A DNA stretch of 64,000 nt from Actinomucor elegans (lineage: Eukaryota; Mucoromycota; Mucoromycetes; Mucorales; Mucoraceae), in contig JAMSLZ010000001.1 in assembly GCA_026027325.1 (NCBI GenBank), forward strand, positions 3,782,001 through 3,846,000. Direction: 5' to 3'. How positions within the stretch are numbered: the first letter of the stretch is position 1; the number at the start of each line of letters is the position of its first letter. The notes beneath the pieces are model-generated. The model ran no database searches. It was given only the letters and a program-made list of their open reading frames with translations, and was not told where the DNA came from. A program made the position numbers and the translations under genes. This document shows positions 47,294 through 59,504 of this stretch, piece after piece.

Positions 47294-47921
47294 ATGACTA
47301 AATCTGAATATTATGCCCGTGAAGCTTCACTTGATGATTTAAAATACATTCAACAAGCTACACAAGTCTGTAATTCTGCTTACAATACACATGGTACTAC
47401 AACAAAAAGGAGCAAGTTTAACCCCCCCCCTTTAACTAACCTGGTATATAGAGGGCTGGACTACTGAAGCCAGTATTGTAAGCGGTACATTAGCTACTGA
47501 TGCAGATACCGAGCATTTCATTCGCAATAGTGGCAAGGGTGATTTTATTCAATTGTATGTCTTTAAACGTGACGCCGTGGGTAATGATGAGTGTGTTGTT
47601 GGGTCTATGTTGATTGTCCCTTTCCCTGACCTTGAAGAAAAGCCTACACCAGGAGAAGCCATGATTACACGCTTTGCAATCAGTCCTCAATATCAATCAA
47701 AAGGCTTGGGTCGTATGCTCATTGAATATGCTTTGACAGTAATGAAAAGAGTCGGGTATGAACGCTGTTCGTTGCGTGTATTTGAGAATAGACCTGAAGT
47801 CCTGGGTTGGTATACCAAATTAGGCTTTGCTGATACAGGTGAGCGCCGTAACTTCAAGACACCTGAAGGCAAACAGTTACTACTAGACGTCAAATTTGTT
47901 ATTATGAAGAAAGATCTCTAA
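47294..47921 (+). CDS. GNAT family N-acetyltransferase
   Basis: Transfers an acetyl group from acetyl-CoA to an unknown amine. Exons 47294-47393 and 47452-47921 give 189 residues. The acetyl-CoA motif is ISPQYQSKGLGRMLIEYAL (Q-x-x-G-x-G), preceded by the strand AMITRFA and followed by RCSLRVFENRPEVLGWYTKL and GF, the typical final strand and helix. The splice joins YNTHEGWTTEAS; the 58-base intron contains nine or more consecutive C. The stop is at 47919-47921. The fold is clear, the substrate is not. Confidence 0.88.
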
Positions 47922-48156
47922 ATAAAACATATATTAAGCCTTCAAATCAATCAATCGCTTCTTTTTTTTTTTCTTTCTTGCAATTGGAAAATTTTATTTG
48001 ACAGATAGAAATGTAAAAAATTTATGCTTACTTGGTATAGAGAGTTGAATCCTCTACAAGTTACATTAAACGTAGCATTTTTCAGGCCTTTGCTTTTCAT
48101 ATCATATAGCATGTGCTTAAATAAAGGTTCTTATAAACGCTATAACACATTTTAAG

Positions 48157-48421
48157 TAAGTAATACTTGTCGAATACAACATTATGCCGAGATTGGTAGA
48201 GGGATACATTGATTGTCAATTTTACCTTATAAAAAAGTATGCCATTCTTAAATATAACTACTAAAAAGTATAACATTCATTATAATTTAATTAAGCGAAA
48301 ATTCTGATAGATGCATCAATTCATTTCTAGTATACTCTACTTGTTAAATATGATATTACACCGAGTTTGGTAGGGATATCTATTGATCAGAAGACTATCC
48401 TAAGTTGTATGAAATTCAGGC
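48157..48421 (+). repeat. Diverged local direct duplication
   Basis: ACTTGTCGAATACAACATTA followed by TGCCGAGATTGGTAGAGGGA near 48165-48210 resembles ACTTGTTAAATATGATATTA followed by CACCGAGTTTGGTAGGGATA near 48340-48385. Both then read ATTGATTG or ATTGATCA. Similarity is partial, so the boundaries are approximate. Confidence 0.5.
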
Positions 48422-48462
48422 ATTTTACAGCTAGTTTTTAACATACAATGTACTCATAGTAA

Positions 48463-48625
48463 TTCGGCCAAAAATGAAGATTCTTCATAAATGCATTTTG
48501 AGTATATACTGATTATCAGATATCATACTAAATCAAACTGCTTGGTGACGAATGTAAAAGGTGTTGAAAATGCATAATTTTTAAAAGTGCAAAGAGTAAT
48601 TTCTTAAGCATGAAATTCCAATCTT
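48463..48625 (+). repeat. Dispersed diverged repeat, copy E
   Basis: GCCAAAAATGAAG, TTTTGAGTATATACTGA and ATCAGATATCATACTAAA match copy D at 27.7 kb in order and spacing; a later GAGTAATTTCTTAAGC matches GGTATTCTCTAAGCC of copy F. Confidence 0.55.
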
Positions 48626-49349
48626 TGGTTTATTTTTGTCGAGCGCCACAATAGCGTTTTTAAGGCAATGAGTTCTTTGTTTTCAACCGCATCCTATTCT
48701 GCTGAAGTGAATATGCGATACATTTTCCACCATTAAAATTATTGTTGTAATAAGGATTGTCTATCAGTAATTGTTATTGCTAAAAATGAAATCAAAAATC
48801 ACACCACTTTTTTTTTATGTCTAGTTCTTCTGTCTTCTAGCTGCTACTACTGCTTCTGGATTTTTATTCCCTGCAAGTTAATAGAAATTAGATAAAATTA
48901 TAGTGGTGGTAGTGCTTTATATCCCTTTTGATGATATTAAAAACACTATATAGGCGTAGTTTCGAATCAAATTTTATTCTGAATAGTCTAACACATATCC
49001 TGATGCTATTTTAATTACATAAAAACTAATGAAGCTTGAGGTATTCAAGCTGTATCTCAGTAACCATACTAACTGCGATTCAAGCACCAGAAGCTTAACA
49101 TATAACCGTAGTACTAGTGTGCATATATTCTTTTCAATTATACAATAGTTATTCTTGCTGTTGTAGATAATAACCGTAAAAATTGTTTCTTGAGGCGCTT
49201 AATAATACTCAATAGACGAAAAAAAAACCTACCGCGATGAATGATTTACAGCCAATTATTCACAAGTATAATATAGAATCGGCAATCAATTGCTAAAGTA
49301 CGATATATTCATAAACATTCATCTAAATAGAGGCGCCAGTAGATGTGAT

Positions 49350-49463
49350 AGTTCGCTTTGAATATATACAAGTCATCAGATGCGATATTGACATAGAATC
49401 GACCGAAAAGTGTAGAATTGCTGAAAAGAAATCCAAGGGGGTATTCTCTAAGCCAAATTTTCA
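49350..49463 (+). repeat. Dispersed diverged repeat, copy F
   Basis: TCATCAGATGCGATATTGAC, GAATCGACCGAAAAG and CCAAGGGGGTATTCTCTAAG provide links to copies C, G, D and E. Confidence 0.6.
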
Positions 49464-50377
49464 AAAATTGTCTTTTATGGATCATGAATACAGCATAAAG
49501 TTGGCTGATATGCATTTTATGCTTGATGTAGTTCTTTTCTTATTGAAAAGCCTGTTTAAAATACACATAACAAGTAATAATTTGGCCTCATGAAAAACTT
49601 GTCTAGTAATAATGCTTTAGCTAATCAAAATGCTTTTTTCGGAATGCTTAAGACTGACTTTTGAATTATACAAATGTTGATATACGCATAAAGTATATTA
49701 ACAAGGTTTGTTTAAAATTGAAATGTACATTGAGTAGTTAAAAACGCTAATATCTCGATTATTTTATATCAGGAAAAATATGAAAAAAAATGGATATATG
49801 CTAGTCAATACAATGTTCATATATCACTATTAAATTGTGCTACAAAGTTACTGAGTTCGCATTTTACAAAAAAAGATGATTTTCAAAAAATTGGTATAAG
49901 GGTATTCCCTGATAAGGATTTCTCAGAACTCATTCGTTTTCAATACCTTTGTATTCCTTGACTGAATCTTTTCCAATATCACACCCGATAATTTGCAAGA
50001 GTTCAAAATAAATCACTGCATTCACTGGTACTTTTGTTTGACCGTAGTACGTATATTATATCCATATTTTGGCGATTGGTTCTAGATTGTCTGCGTTAGA
50101 GTTTATGATTAATGGATATTTAGCCTTATTTTGGCAAAATGAGCTATCACATCAATTAGAACCTTTTTTTTTTAGAAAAAAGTTGCAAGACTATGAGTAA
50201 ACTTTGTATGTCAGTGAATAACTCGTATATCCTAAAGTATACCTTCATTGAAAATAATTGGGCGTTTTAATTGGATGTCGGAGATTATACGGGTACGCGA
50301 AAATCGCGCGTTTTGGTGTTTCATTTCGTTTCGTTTCGTTGTTCAGTATACCACCTAATTCAAGCACAAACACTAGA

Positions 50378-52506
50378 ATGATTCTTACCGATGAGGCCAT
50401 TAAGGCCTTCAAAGTACAACTACAGCAGTCAATTATTGTATGCTCCGAGCGATGTCTATTTTATTCAGTCAAATGGTATTCAATTTGCTGTTTGATCGTT
50501 GATCTGTTTTCTAAAAAAAAATAAAATAAAAAAAAACTTGTGTAGGGCAGCTGAAATTATCGACGGTATCAAAGAAGAATTGCTTGATACTAGGGTACCT
50601 TTTACAGAGAACGAAGTTCATTTGAATACAATATCTACCTATCATACGGCATACGAATCCTCACTACCGCCTCTGTCAGAATATGAATACAATAAATATC
50701 AATATGCAAAGTCGCTTTTCCAGCTGCGTCAGTTCGATAGCGTGAACGACGTGCTGGGTAACTCGAAATCACCCAAGTTGTATTTTTTACGATTATACGC
50801 GAAATACTTGGTAATTGTCTGTTTATTGTATTAAGCATGTATAGCTGATCTGTGTCAAGATAGTCTGGAGAGAAGAGAAAAGAGGAACTGAGTCAAGAAA
50901 TACTGGGTGTCACTGAGGATACAAAGGCAGAGAATCTAGAATTGGATAGTATCTATAATGAACTTGCTGAGGATCATGGAAAGGGCAATTTGGACGCATT
51001 TGGGTTATATTTGTAAGTAGAGAGTGTTGCCAGCAAAGAGGCTTGTTACTGATTATACTGATTTAGATATGGCGTTGTGCTGCGAAAAAGAAATGTTAGA
51101 TTCAAAGCAGCAGCAGTTTTGTTGGAATCCATTCGAAAGTATCAGTTTAATTGGTCTGCTTGGATGGAATTGGCTTCTCTAGTACAAAACAAAAAGATGT
51201 TTATGGATTTACAAACGCTGTTAAACCGAGAACTGGATGGAAGCGTAATGAAAGACTTCTTTTTGGCCAAGCTTTGTATCGATTTGCATCAACCAAGCAC
51301 TTCATTCAAAGTGATTATGGAACCCTTGACAAATTACTTTCCAAATAGTGCCTATATTACTTCTCAGTGGGCAGTCTTGTTTTATGATACTATGGGTAAG
51401 ACCACGTAAAAGAGTATTATTATTATTTGCTAATGGCCTGCTAATTGTAGACTATAACGAATCTCTTATAATGTTCGAGGAACTGCGGAGAACACATCCA
51501 TCGAGATTAGAAGAGATGGATGTATTCTCAAACTTGCTTTATTTACAAGACTCGAAAGATAAATTATGCGTACTTGCACTAGAATGCGACAAAGTTGATA
51601 AATACAGACCAGAAACATGCTGCGTGCGAGGTAGGGCTGATTGATCAACATGCACTGACTAGACGCTGATAACCCCAGTAGCTAATTACTATAGTGTCAA
51701 AAGAGATATATCAGAATCAGTAGAGTATTTTAAAAGAGCGCTCAAACTAAATAGAAGTTATCATCTTGCTTGGACTCTACTTGGCCATGATTACATTGAA
51801 CTGAAAAACACGAATGCTGCTATTGAATGTTATAGACGTGCTGTTGGTAAGCAAATCAAATTTCTTTAGTAAAGATGATACTTATAGATCAACTAGGCGT
51901 GAATAGTCGAGATTACAGAGCCTGGTATGGGTTAGGGCAAGCATATGAAGTAATGAATTTTCCGTATGATGCGATATATTATTATCAAAAAGCAACTGAT
52001 TTAAGACCGAACGATGGAAGAATGTGGAGAGCATTGGCCAATTGTTATGCAGGCTTGCAACAGGATGATGAGACACGAGATTGTTACAAGAGAGCTGCTG
52101 CCTGTGATAGAGCAGGAAAGAATCTGGCCATGATTCAACTGGGCAGGATATTTGAAAAGATGGGCAGAATGAGTGTAGCAATTGATTACTATCATACAGT
52201 TTGGGAACAAGCCAAGATGGATGTATGTATATATGTATTGCAGCGGAACTGAACTGACCAAATGCATAGAATATATCTGAAGAACTAGCAGAGATTAGTC
52301 TGGTCTTGGCAAGGTACGCAATGTCTAAAAATCGATTCGTTGACGCAGAGCAATACGCTTATACCGCTTTGAACACAAAACACCCAGTAAGTAAACTGAT
52401 ACCATTCGCCACGTGTTTTACCTTCTAACTGTTCGTTTTTTAGTATCATGAAGAAGCTCGGTCGATTCTAGATGAAATAAGGCACTATAAAGACTTTGGT
52501 TCATAA
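50378..52506 (+). CDS. CDC23: Anaphase-promoting complex subunit Cdc23/Apc8 (TPR)
   Basis: Structural TPR subunit of the APC/C ubiquitin ligase. Nine exons: 50378-50475, 50546-50810, 50864-51012, 51067-51395, 51451-51630, 51679-51846, 51888-52222, 52270-52386 and 52444-52506, 567 residues. The N-terminus reads [19 protein letters not shown] across the first splice, matching the Cdc23-specific CSERxLxxSAKWAAELL. TPR-like units fill the rest, the clearest being [60 protein letters not shown] and [20 protein letters not shown]. All nine joins keep frame. The end ([19 protein letters not shown]) is shorter than in many relatives. Start: first ATG after the CT-rich leader. Confidence 0.93.
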
Positions 52507-52700
52507 ATTTAATATGCTGACTGACACCATTGCAATAAACCACTTTTGATCAGGGAAAAAGTTGGCTGTTACACTAAACATGTTGAAGAAGCGGGGTTCT
52601 AAGAAATAAACATGTCAATAATAGTTTTGCTGCTTGCTCCTAATCATTAATATACTCTTTTTTTTTTCTCCTCTTTACAATTACCCTCCTTTTGAAATAA

Positions 52701-55330
52701 ATGGCATATCAAAGTAGATCCTCGCCGCATTCTACTTCGTCTCATGAAGAATGGGATGGTAAAAGTAAAATGTCTAAAACACAATCAACAGCTTCAGCAG
52801 CATATTCAATCTCATCTTCTTCAAGCAGACAAACAAACTCATCAATACAAGAATCCTCGGCCAGGACTTACTTTGTAGAGCTTGGAAGGTATTTAACTTC
52901 CATGCTCTTAAGAGGTAACTTATAGGGTGTAATTATCAGTAATATGGTATATTAAACCATTTGCGCAATAGAGGCTGCCGAGGGTGTTCCACCACAAAGG
53001 TCTGCAGCAAGACAAAAGCTATCAAGGCTCAACAATTTACAGTTTCATGAACTAGCAACCGATGTCTACGATGAATTAATGCGAAGAACTGTAGATAGCC
53101 ATAGTATGTCATGCATCGACTAAATATCAGCATATATTAACAGTATGTATAGAATCATTTTTATCGTTAAGGGACGAATTTCACCCGAGAAGAAATCAGG
53201 CCAGACAAAAACTAGCTACATTGTCAAATACGCGTTTCAAAGATCTCGCCAGTGATGTATATCATGAATTAAAGCGTAGATATCCTCAGAACAGCACTAT
53301 AGATGAGGATGTAAGTTTGGCAAAATCAGCCATTTCTTCGATACTCATCTTTTTGTATAGCTACCTCCTTTGCCCAAACCAAAAACTATTGATGCTCAAG
53401 CACATCCAAGCCAATCAACCAACATCGTACCTGTAAAAGGAATGATAAGCGTCGAATCGATTGGTTATTCTGATGATGAGAATGGTGGTCTATCGCCTAT
53501 TGCTGATAATGAAAACATTCAATCATTGGATAGCTTGATGGCTGATCTAGGAAACATGGTAAAAACGCCTCGAGGAGATACTTCAGATCCTCCTCCACCT
53601 ACAGAGGTATAGTCATCTATAAGTTACAAGCTAAATTGATTAACAAAATTGTATATTTAGAATGTGGAAAGTATACGTTATGAATACGAATCGACGATAG
53701 CTTCAATGGCAAAGCGCATTAAGATGCTAGAACTATCTCTAGACTCAGTATGTACTTTTTGCTAATACTCTACTGCATATTAATTCTTTCTCTATAGGAA
53801 ACATCGGGCAACCCTGATATGAAACAATCGGTAAAACAAATAATAGTGAAGCGCTGGCCGAATATTAACCTGCTTCTAGGGTGATCGTGATAGACAATTA
53901 AGAATGAAACAGATGCAGGAAGAATATAGATTATTGGATACAAAGTACAATCAATTGAGCAAAGAACACAAGGAGCAGCAAGTAGTAAGTCGACCAGCGA
54001 TATATGCTTTTTATCTCTTGCTAATCCACGCTATATAGGCTGTTCGAGAAGTAAAAAATGAAATCAAACAGCTCATTGACGAACTGAAAAACTTGTCCAG
54101 CAAAAACGAAATGTTAAGGACACAGAATGAAAAGGCTGATACCGAGATTCGAAACCTAACAGAAGAGGTACCGTAATTGATCCAATAATACGAATAATAA
54201 TAGTAACGTCCTTTGCATAAAGGCTAAATCTTGGAAAAAAAAATACGAAACTGTCAGTATGGAACTTCGAAGCTTCAAGGTCAAATCCATCAACTTGGAT
54301 CATCAAGATCTATCAAAGGAATTCTTTCTAAAGCCCAATCCTAAAGGCGCGATAGGGCAACAGTTCATTATAGAATACCAAACAGCGATAGATGAACTCA
54401 TGAAAACTTCAAGGTAATCTAAAGAACTTCTACAAGCCGCATTACATTTATGCCTATTTCTCGACAGATCAAGTAAACCCTCTGAAGTCTTGTTTTCCAT
54501 GAGAACAATAGTCATGGCATGCAAATCCATTACTACTGAAGTAGAAGACTATGAAGTCAAAGTAGGACTATCTTCGGCAAATCAACAGTCTTTGTATGAT
54601 ATCAAGTCGAGATTCTCGGATGAGTTAACAAACCTACTGACGGCTGCCAAAAACTATGCTGGAGGCGCTGGCATTAGCCCTGTGAGTCTAGTGGATGCTG
54701 CTGCTGGCAACTTGACTAGCACTATAGTTGATCTCGTCAAACTATTAGGTATGAGGCCTATCCACGATAGCGAGAAGATGTCCCATGAGAACAATGTTCA
54801 ATCACTAGCTGCTATGAAGAATGAAAAGGAAAACTTGATCTCAATGAATCCTTCTAATAGACTGCCAACATCTATGCAACAAGGTAGCATCTTGAGTCCA
54901 GATCAACTATCTGTGAGTACACTAGTGATTTAAGCTTGACTGATTGATCATGCTAATTTTTTTATAATAGCAATTCCTCAAGACAGAGACCGATCATATT
55001 GTCTCATCAGTGCAGAGTTTATTGGGCGCGTTAAGATCCAGTGATGGCAATCTTTACAACATCATTACATCCATTATCAATATTGTCTCCAATATCGTTC
55101 AAGTGTCCAATAGAGTATTTTCCACTGGTCAAGGCCTCAAATACAAGAATCAAGGAAGTGTTATCTTGCGCGATTTGGACCATTGTAATGGAAAAATCAT
55201 ACAAATCAGAGATTCATCTTTTGCTCAGTCACCAGAACAAGCCAACGCTATTGCCAAGCGCAATTTAGCACAGGAATCATACGAAATTGCTAAATATACA
55301 AAAGAGCTGATCAACATGCTGGATATGTAA
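52701..55330 (+). CDS. Spa2-like polarity scaffold (GIT/SHD domain)
   Basis: Polarisome-type scaffold at growing tips. Eleven exons: 52701-52914, 52972-53103, 53153-53310, 53361-53606, 53661-53747, 53798-53830, 53880-53984, 54039-54167, 54223-54413, 54468-54912 and 54971-55330, 699 residues. A Ser-rich start leads into two Spa2-homology (GIT) repeats, ARQKLSRLNNLQFHELATDV and ARQKLATLSNTRFKDLASDV, each ending in YDEL/YHELKRR. A proline-containing linker, then about 150 residues of predicted coiled coil (MKQMQEEYRLLDTKYNQLSK, EVKNEIKQLIDELKNLSSKN) and a conserved C-terminal helical region with FSMRTIVMACKSITTEVEDY and VILRDLDHCNGKIIQIRDSS. One exon is only 33 bases. All joins keep frame. Confidence 0.9.
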
Positions 55331-55978
55331 AACAGTGGATTCATTTCGATTCACTTTGCTCTGTACATACATTCTTCATAATTTTAGATAAAATAAATTG
55401 CATCACTCATCATTATGCATCAGTTTGTGATATAAACACTGGGAATGGCTGCTAGTATCTCACATAAAAGTCAAGTTATTATCATATGTGTTTGAAACCT
55501 TCTAATAGCTGTGCTCCATAACATATAACTTCAAAAAGCCGGATCATTAGAAAGAGCACACTTTCTTTATAATTTGACCGAAAATTGAATATACATATCT
55601 CGGCTCACTGTCAATCCATGTAAGATGCTGTGAAAAGTATCAGGGTCCAATTTCAATCACCGGTGCTATTTCTGTTTACCAGCATCTATAGCCATTCACC
55701 ATCTGCTTACACTGGAATACTGTTATAAAATATGTTCATTCGGAAGGTAATGTTTTCAATATATCCCCCCCCCCCCTCAGGATCCGCAATTTGATCTCAA
55801 TTACTTGTTGTACTAGATACAATTTCATGATTTGTGGTGTTTTATGTATTGTGATCTGGCTTGTCAGACATAGGTACGCTCTAGTAACGCTTTTATTGAA
55901 TGTTACTACTATTATTATGTAAATAAAGAAGAGCTAGGTGATATTATTGATAAATTCTATATATTACAAGATTAATAA
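55331..55978. other. Intergenic region between convergent genes
   Basis: About 650 bases of AT-rich sequence between the ends of the Spa2-like and sugar transporter genes, with a run of 13 C around 55766-55778. No gene seen. Confidence 0.5.
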
Positions 55979-57577
55979 TTATTGGATTTTAGATCTGAAC
56001 TCTTTAGCAATGTCTTCTACCGTTCTGCCTTTCGTTTCTGGTATTTGTAAGTATGTAAAAACAAAAGAAATAAACCCAATAAATGCAAATAAAATAAAGG
56101 AATAGCCTTGAATCTTTAAAAATATCACAGGAAAGCATTGACCGACCAAAAAATTCATGGCCCAGTTCAGCGCAGTTGCCACTGCACCCACAGAGGAAGA
56201 AGCATTCACAGGGGCCAATTCAGATATCAGAATCCATGGAATTGGACCCACACCAACAGCAAACATGATTACATATCCAAATAATGATGTTACCATGAGT
56301 GCATTGATATGATACACATAACCAACAGTCAGTAAGATGGCAAATAAGCAAGCACCGCCTTCGGATACCAAGAGCAATGATCGACGGCCCATACGGTCAA
56401 CCAAGACGATAGACAAAACAGTAGCTAAAAAGTTAACCACATTACAAACGATGGCCATGTATTTGGACATATCAGGGCTGAACACTGTGTTAAACATGGT
56501 TGTGGAATAATACATGACTGCATTGATACCAATAAGCTGCTGAAGCATGAGTATAATGATAAGAATCAAAGCAACTCGACGGATGAATGTATCGCGAAAA
56601 ATCTGAATCATATTCATGGGTGTAGCTATTGGTTGATTAGAAGCATCTTGCTTGTATTGGGGCGGCGGAGTGACCAATGGCGGAGTCGAGATATAGTCTT
56701 CTGAGGCTGCATTATCGACATGGACGGTAAGATGTTCTGGATTTTGATCAAGAACTAGCTTACTCTCGAAATAATCTTCCTGCTTGCTCGACATGTTTAT
56801 AGCAGCAAGAGTACCCAACTGACCTTCAACCATGCCATATAATTCGGTCTGTATGCATGAATCTGAACGCAATTTTTGCAAACTCGCCTTGGCTTCGTCA
56901 ATTTTATTAAGAGAAACAAGATAACGCGGCGATTCAGCACAGAACGGCATTGTAAGAGCTTGCACAATAGCAGGTAAAGCCACGAGCGCATAGTTTATTC
57001 TCCAAAGAGGGACATAGGAGAGAGGTAAACCAACAATAGAGGAGAGCAAGATCCCAGTGACAGTCATCAATTGATTAATGGTGCCCATTACGCCGCGAGC
57101 TTTGACGGTAGATATCTCACTAGCATACACAGGCAGCGTCAAAGAACCAAGACCACCAGAATACCCACATAAAAATCGCCCAGCGATAAACATACTAGGT
57201 GAAGTAGAACAACCGACTACTATACCACCCAAGATATAACCCAAACTACTGAGCGTAACTGTTTTACGTCTTCCAAGCTTTGTTTGCAGGAAGCCAGCAC
57301 TAAGACCACCTATAAGGCCGCTGATACAGAAAGAAGCAACTGCGAATCCCCAGAGAGCATCATTCATAGGCAGACAATCGGGAAACAATGGATTAGCAGT
57401 ATGGGAGAGTCCATTTTCGCAGGCATGCGTAACATATCCTGGCAAGTTGGGGGATCCAATAACCCAGCCACAGCAGAAAAACCCCAAACTTCCAGTAATA
57501 ACGCAAAATACCATATAACGAGGATATACAAGGTCAAGAGAAGACTTTTTCAACCTAGGACTTTCAATTGAAGTCAT
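55979..57577 (-). CDS. MFS sugar transporter (hexose transporter family)
   Basis: Plasma-membrane carrier, probably for hexoses. One exon, 532 residues. About twelve hydrophobic segments in two sets of six. Family motifs: GRRKTVTLSS after the second segment, RFLCGYSGGLGSLTLPVYAS with the PVYxSEI pattern, ESPRYLVSLNK before the central loop, QQLIGINAVMYYST in the seventh segment, DRMGRRSLLLVSEGG and the C-terminal PETKGRTVEDI. The central cytoplasmic loop is longer than usual and rich in acidic residues and Pro. The QQLxGIN motif favours a glucose or fructose carrier, but substrate choice is inferred. Start ATG at 57577; the charged N-terminal tail is short. Confidence 0.93.
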   Translation of the reverse strand: MTSIESPRLKKSSLDLVYPRYMVFCVITGSLGFFCCGWVIGSPNLPGYVTHACENGLSHTANPLFPDCLPMNDALWGFAVASFCISGLIGGLSAGFLQTKLGRRKTVTLSSLGYILGGIVVGCSTSPSMFIAGRFLCGYSGGLGSLTLPVYASEISTVKARGVMGTINQLMTVTGILLSSIVGLPLSYVPLWRINYALVALPAIVQALTMPFCAESPRYLVSLNKIDEAKASLQKLRSDSCIQTELYGMVEGQLGTLAAINMSSKQEDYFESKLVLDQNPEHLTVHVDNAASEDYISTPPLVTPPPQYKQDASNQPIATPMNMIQIFRDTFIRRVALILIIILMLQQLIGINAVMYYSTTMFNTVFSPDMSKYMAIVCNVVNFLATVLSIVLVDRMGRRSLLLVSEGGACLFAILLTVGYVYHINALMVTSLFGYVIMFAVGVGPIPWILISELAPVNASSSVGAVATALNWAMNFLVGQCFPVIFLKIQGYSFILFAFIGFISFVFTYLQIPETKGRTVEDIAKEFRSKIQ

Positions 57578-59418
57578 GTATATATAAGCAATAAATATAA
57601 ATTAAAGAAAGCAAGAATTAAGGTAGAATTGCCAACTTCCAGAAGGCGAGTATTTATACGAAGACCTTGTAAAACCTGCTTCTTTATGTATCATCATGAA
57701 TGATTCTACTACTATTGGAAATGTCAGCCCATCTTCCGTTCAATCGGTATTTCTTCGAGATTGTCATGATGGTAAAACTGTAACACGAACATAAACGCAA
57801 TTGTTGGTTAAATGAACAGAATGGAAAAAAGGCAAACTTTAACCAATTCTAGATTCATGTATGAAGATCGGTTACACTCTATATTAACAAATAAAGAATC
57901 TGATGAGATGAAGAAAGCTATACTGCTATCTTTCATAATGATCCGTTGCGTTTATGCATATAATCTGATCTGCTGTGTTATCATTTCAAGGTTATACACG
58001 GTTTGAACGAATCAAATATTTTCCCATCTTGCTGCACGCATGGCGTACGTGGATCCAATAGCCAAGTTAGTCTTGAAAAGCTTCTGTATTTACCATTTAT
58101 TTCGCGTGATAGACGAGCGTTTTGACATAAAGTCTTTTCCTTCCAGACGGAGCAAAAAGAGAAAATTACTATATATGTAATTAAACCAATCCAGAGACGC
58201 ATCAAAGCTTTACTTGATTATCTCGTCTCAATGAATCTTGTTTTATTTTATTTTTTGGTTCAAGGTAGAAGAGCAGATGTAATCGACAGTTATTATCATT
58301 AATGCTATTACGAACTGCTGTTGTCTTTGCTTTTATTGAAGGTATCAATTGATAAATCATCACAATGAATGGATCTTCTGTTGATTATTTGTCAATGATG
58401 CTATACCAAGAACTTTTGTGTAAAATATATGTGTATAATACAATAAAAAACTACCATTATCACTACTACTGCAGTAATATTTAGATTTAATCATAAATAT
58501 CTAGTGATAAGCATCTGAGCAGCAATCTCCAATTCCCTCTGTATTCCATTATAGCACTCTACTGACTGGTGCGTACATGACTTTAGACGGAAATCCATTA
58601 AATACCATCTACAACACTGCCTTTTAAAGAGATATTTGTTTGTCCTTCTTTGAACGTTTGGTCCTTTTTTTTTTCTCATTCGGTCAAAAAGAAAGTTTTA
58701 GGTATACAAATATAGTTATCCGAAGTTCCAGCGTAGATCTTGTGGAAGATATACAGCATACTAATCGGTTCAAAAAATTCCGGAATGAGAACGAGTTATC
58801 GGAATATACATTATACTGTAGATTTTGATAGCTGTTGCAGCTCTTTCTATCCAAGAAATATTAATTAGATACGATATTTGACTGGATCGATTGAGAATTA
58901 CAGCGATCTATAGATCTAATTTACAGAAATGAATATAACACATTTGTTGAGATTCAGACAGTCACTGGTTTTATCAAATTTAGTAGTATATTATCAACGC
59001 ATATTATTCATCAAATGTAATATAAAGTTGGAACTAGTCGAGGAATATCAGAGGTTGAAAATGATACAGCATCTGCTAGTAGAGCCTATTTTTACAATTA
59101 ACCTGCTACAATCACTAGTGATCAACAGTCAACTATATGTATTTACGTGATATTAAGGGTCTCATTTACTAGAACCTTAAGAATAATAAGTTCCAACTTT
59201 TTTGGAAAAGCATCTATTTCATCAATGACATTAATTTAACTGATTGTGATTGTTCGTAAACTATACTAAATCAACATTCGCCATTTCAATAATAGTCGAA
59301 ACAAAGAACCAATGAAATACACCTCACGTGCGTTTCGGCCCGGAGCAACAATGTTCGGCCCGGCATTATTTTTATTTGCCATAATCATTATATTTAAATT
59401 AATTTCAGAAGCATATCA
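57578..59418. other. Intergenic region before tRNA-Asn
   Basis: About 1.8 kb, AT-rich. An ATG at 57697 opens a 32-codon frame with a GTAAAA donor-like site, but no following exon was found. The other open frames (57812-58006, 58929-59150 and so on) have no motif. Confidence 0.45.
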
Positions 59419-59492
59419 GCTTCCGTGGCACAATTGGCTAGCGCGTCTGACTGTTAATCAGGAGGTTGGTGGTTCAAGCCCACCCGGGAGCG
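59419..59492 (+). tRNA. tRNA-Asn (anticodon GTT)
   Basis: Acceptor stem GCTTCCG pairs with CGGGAGC (one G-U), followed by discriminator G. The anticodon stem TCTGA/TCAGG encloses loop CTGTTAA with GTT; the T arm GGTGG-TTCAAGC-CCACC is perfect. The D loop contains AATTGGCTAGC. No intron. 74 bases without the CCA end. Confidence 0.95.
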
Positions 59493-59496
59493 ATTC

Positions 59497-59504
59497 TTTT
59501 TTTT
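59497..59504 (+). terminator. RNA polymerase III terminator
   Basis: Run of eight T four bases after the tRNA-Asn discriminator, the usual Pol III stop signal. Confidence 0.85.

Larger units (their letters stand above)
47922..50377. other. Gene-poor, repeat-rich region
   Basis: About 2.4 kb, AT-rich, with several copies of the dispersed repeat (48463-48625, 49350-49463, probably one near 49850-49940) and a second diverged local duplication (48157-48262 with 48331-48421). The open frames at 49345-49593 and 49309-49515 lie within repeat copies and are not called genes. Just before 50378 the sequence turns pyrimidine-rich with TTTCGT repeats. Confidence 0.5.

Noticed and set aside
49345..49593. 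82-codon frame and the overlapping minus-strand frame
   Set aside because: Both lie within repeat copy F and have no independent support.
57697..57794. 32-codon frame containing VFLRDCHDGKTV, faintly like a TBCC domain piece
   Set aside because: Too short, only a weak resemblance, and no following exon could be found.
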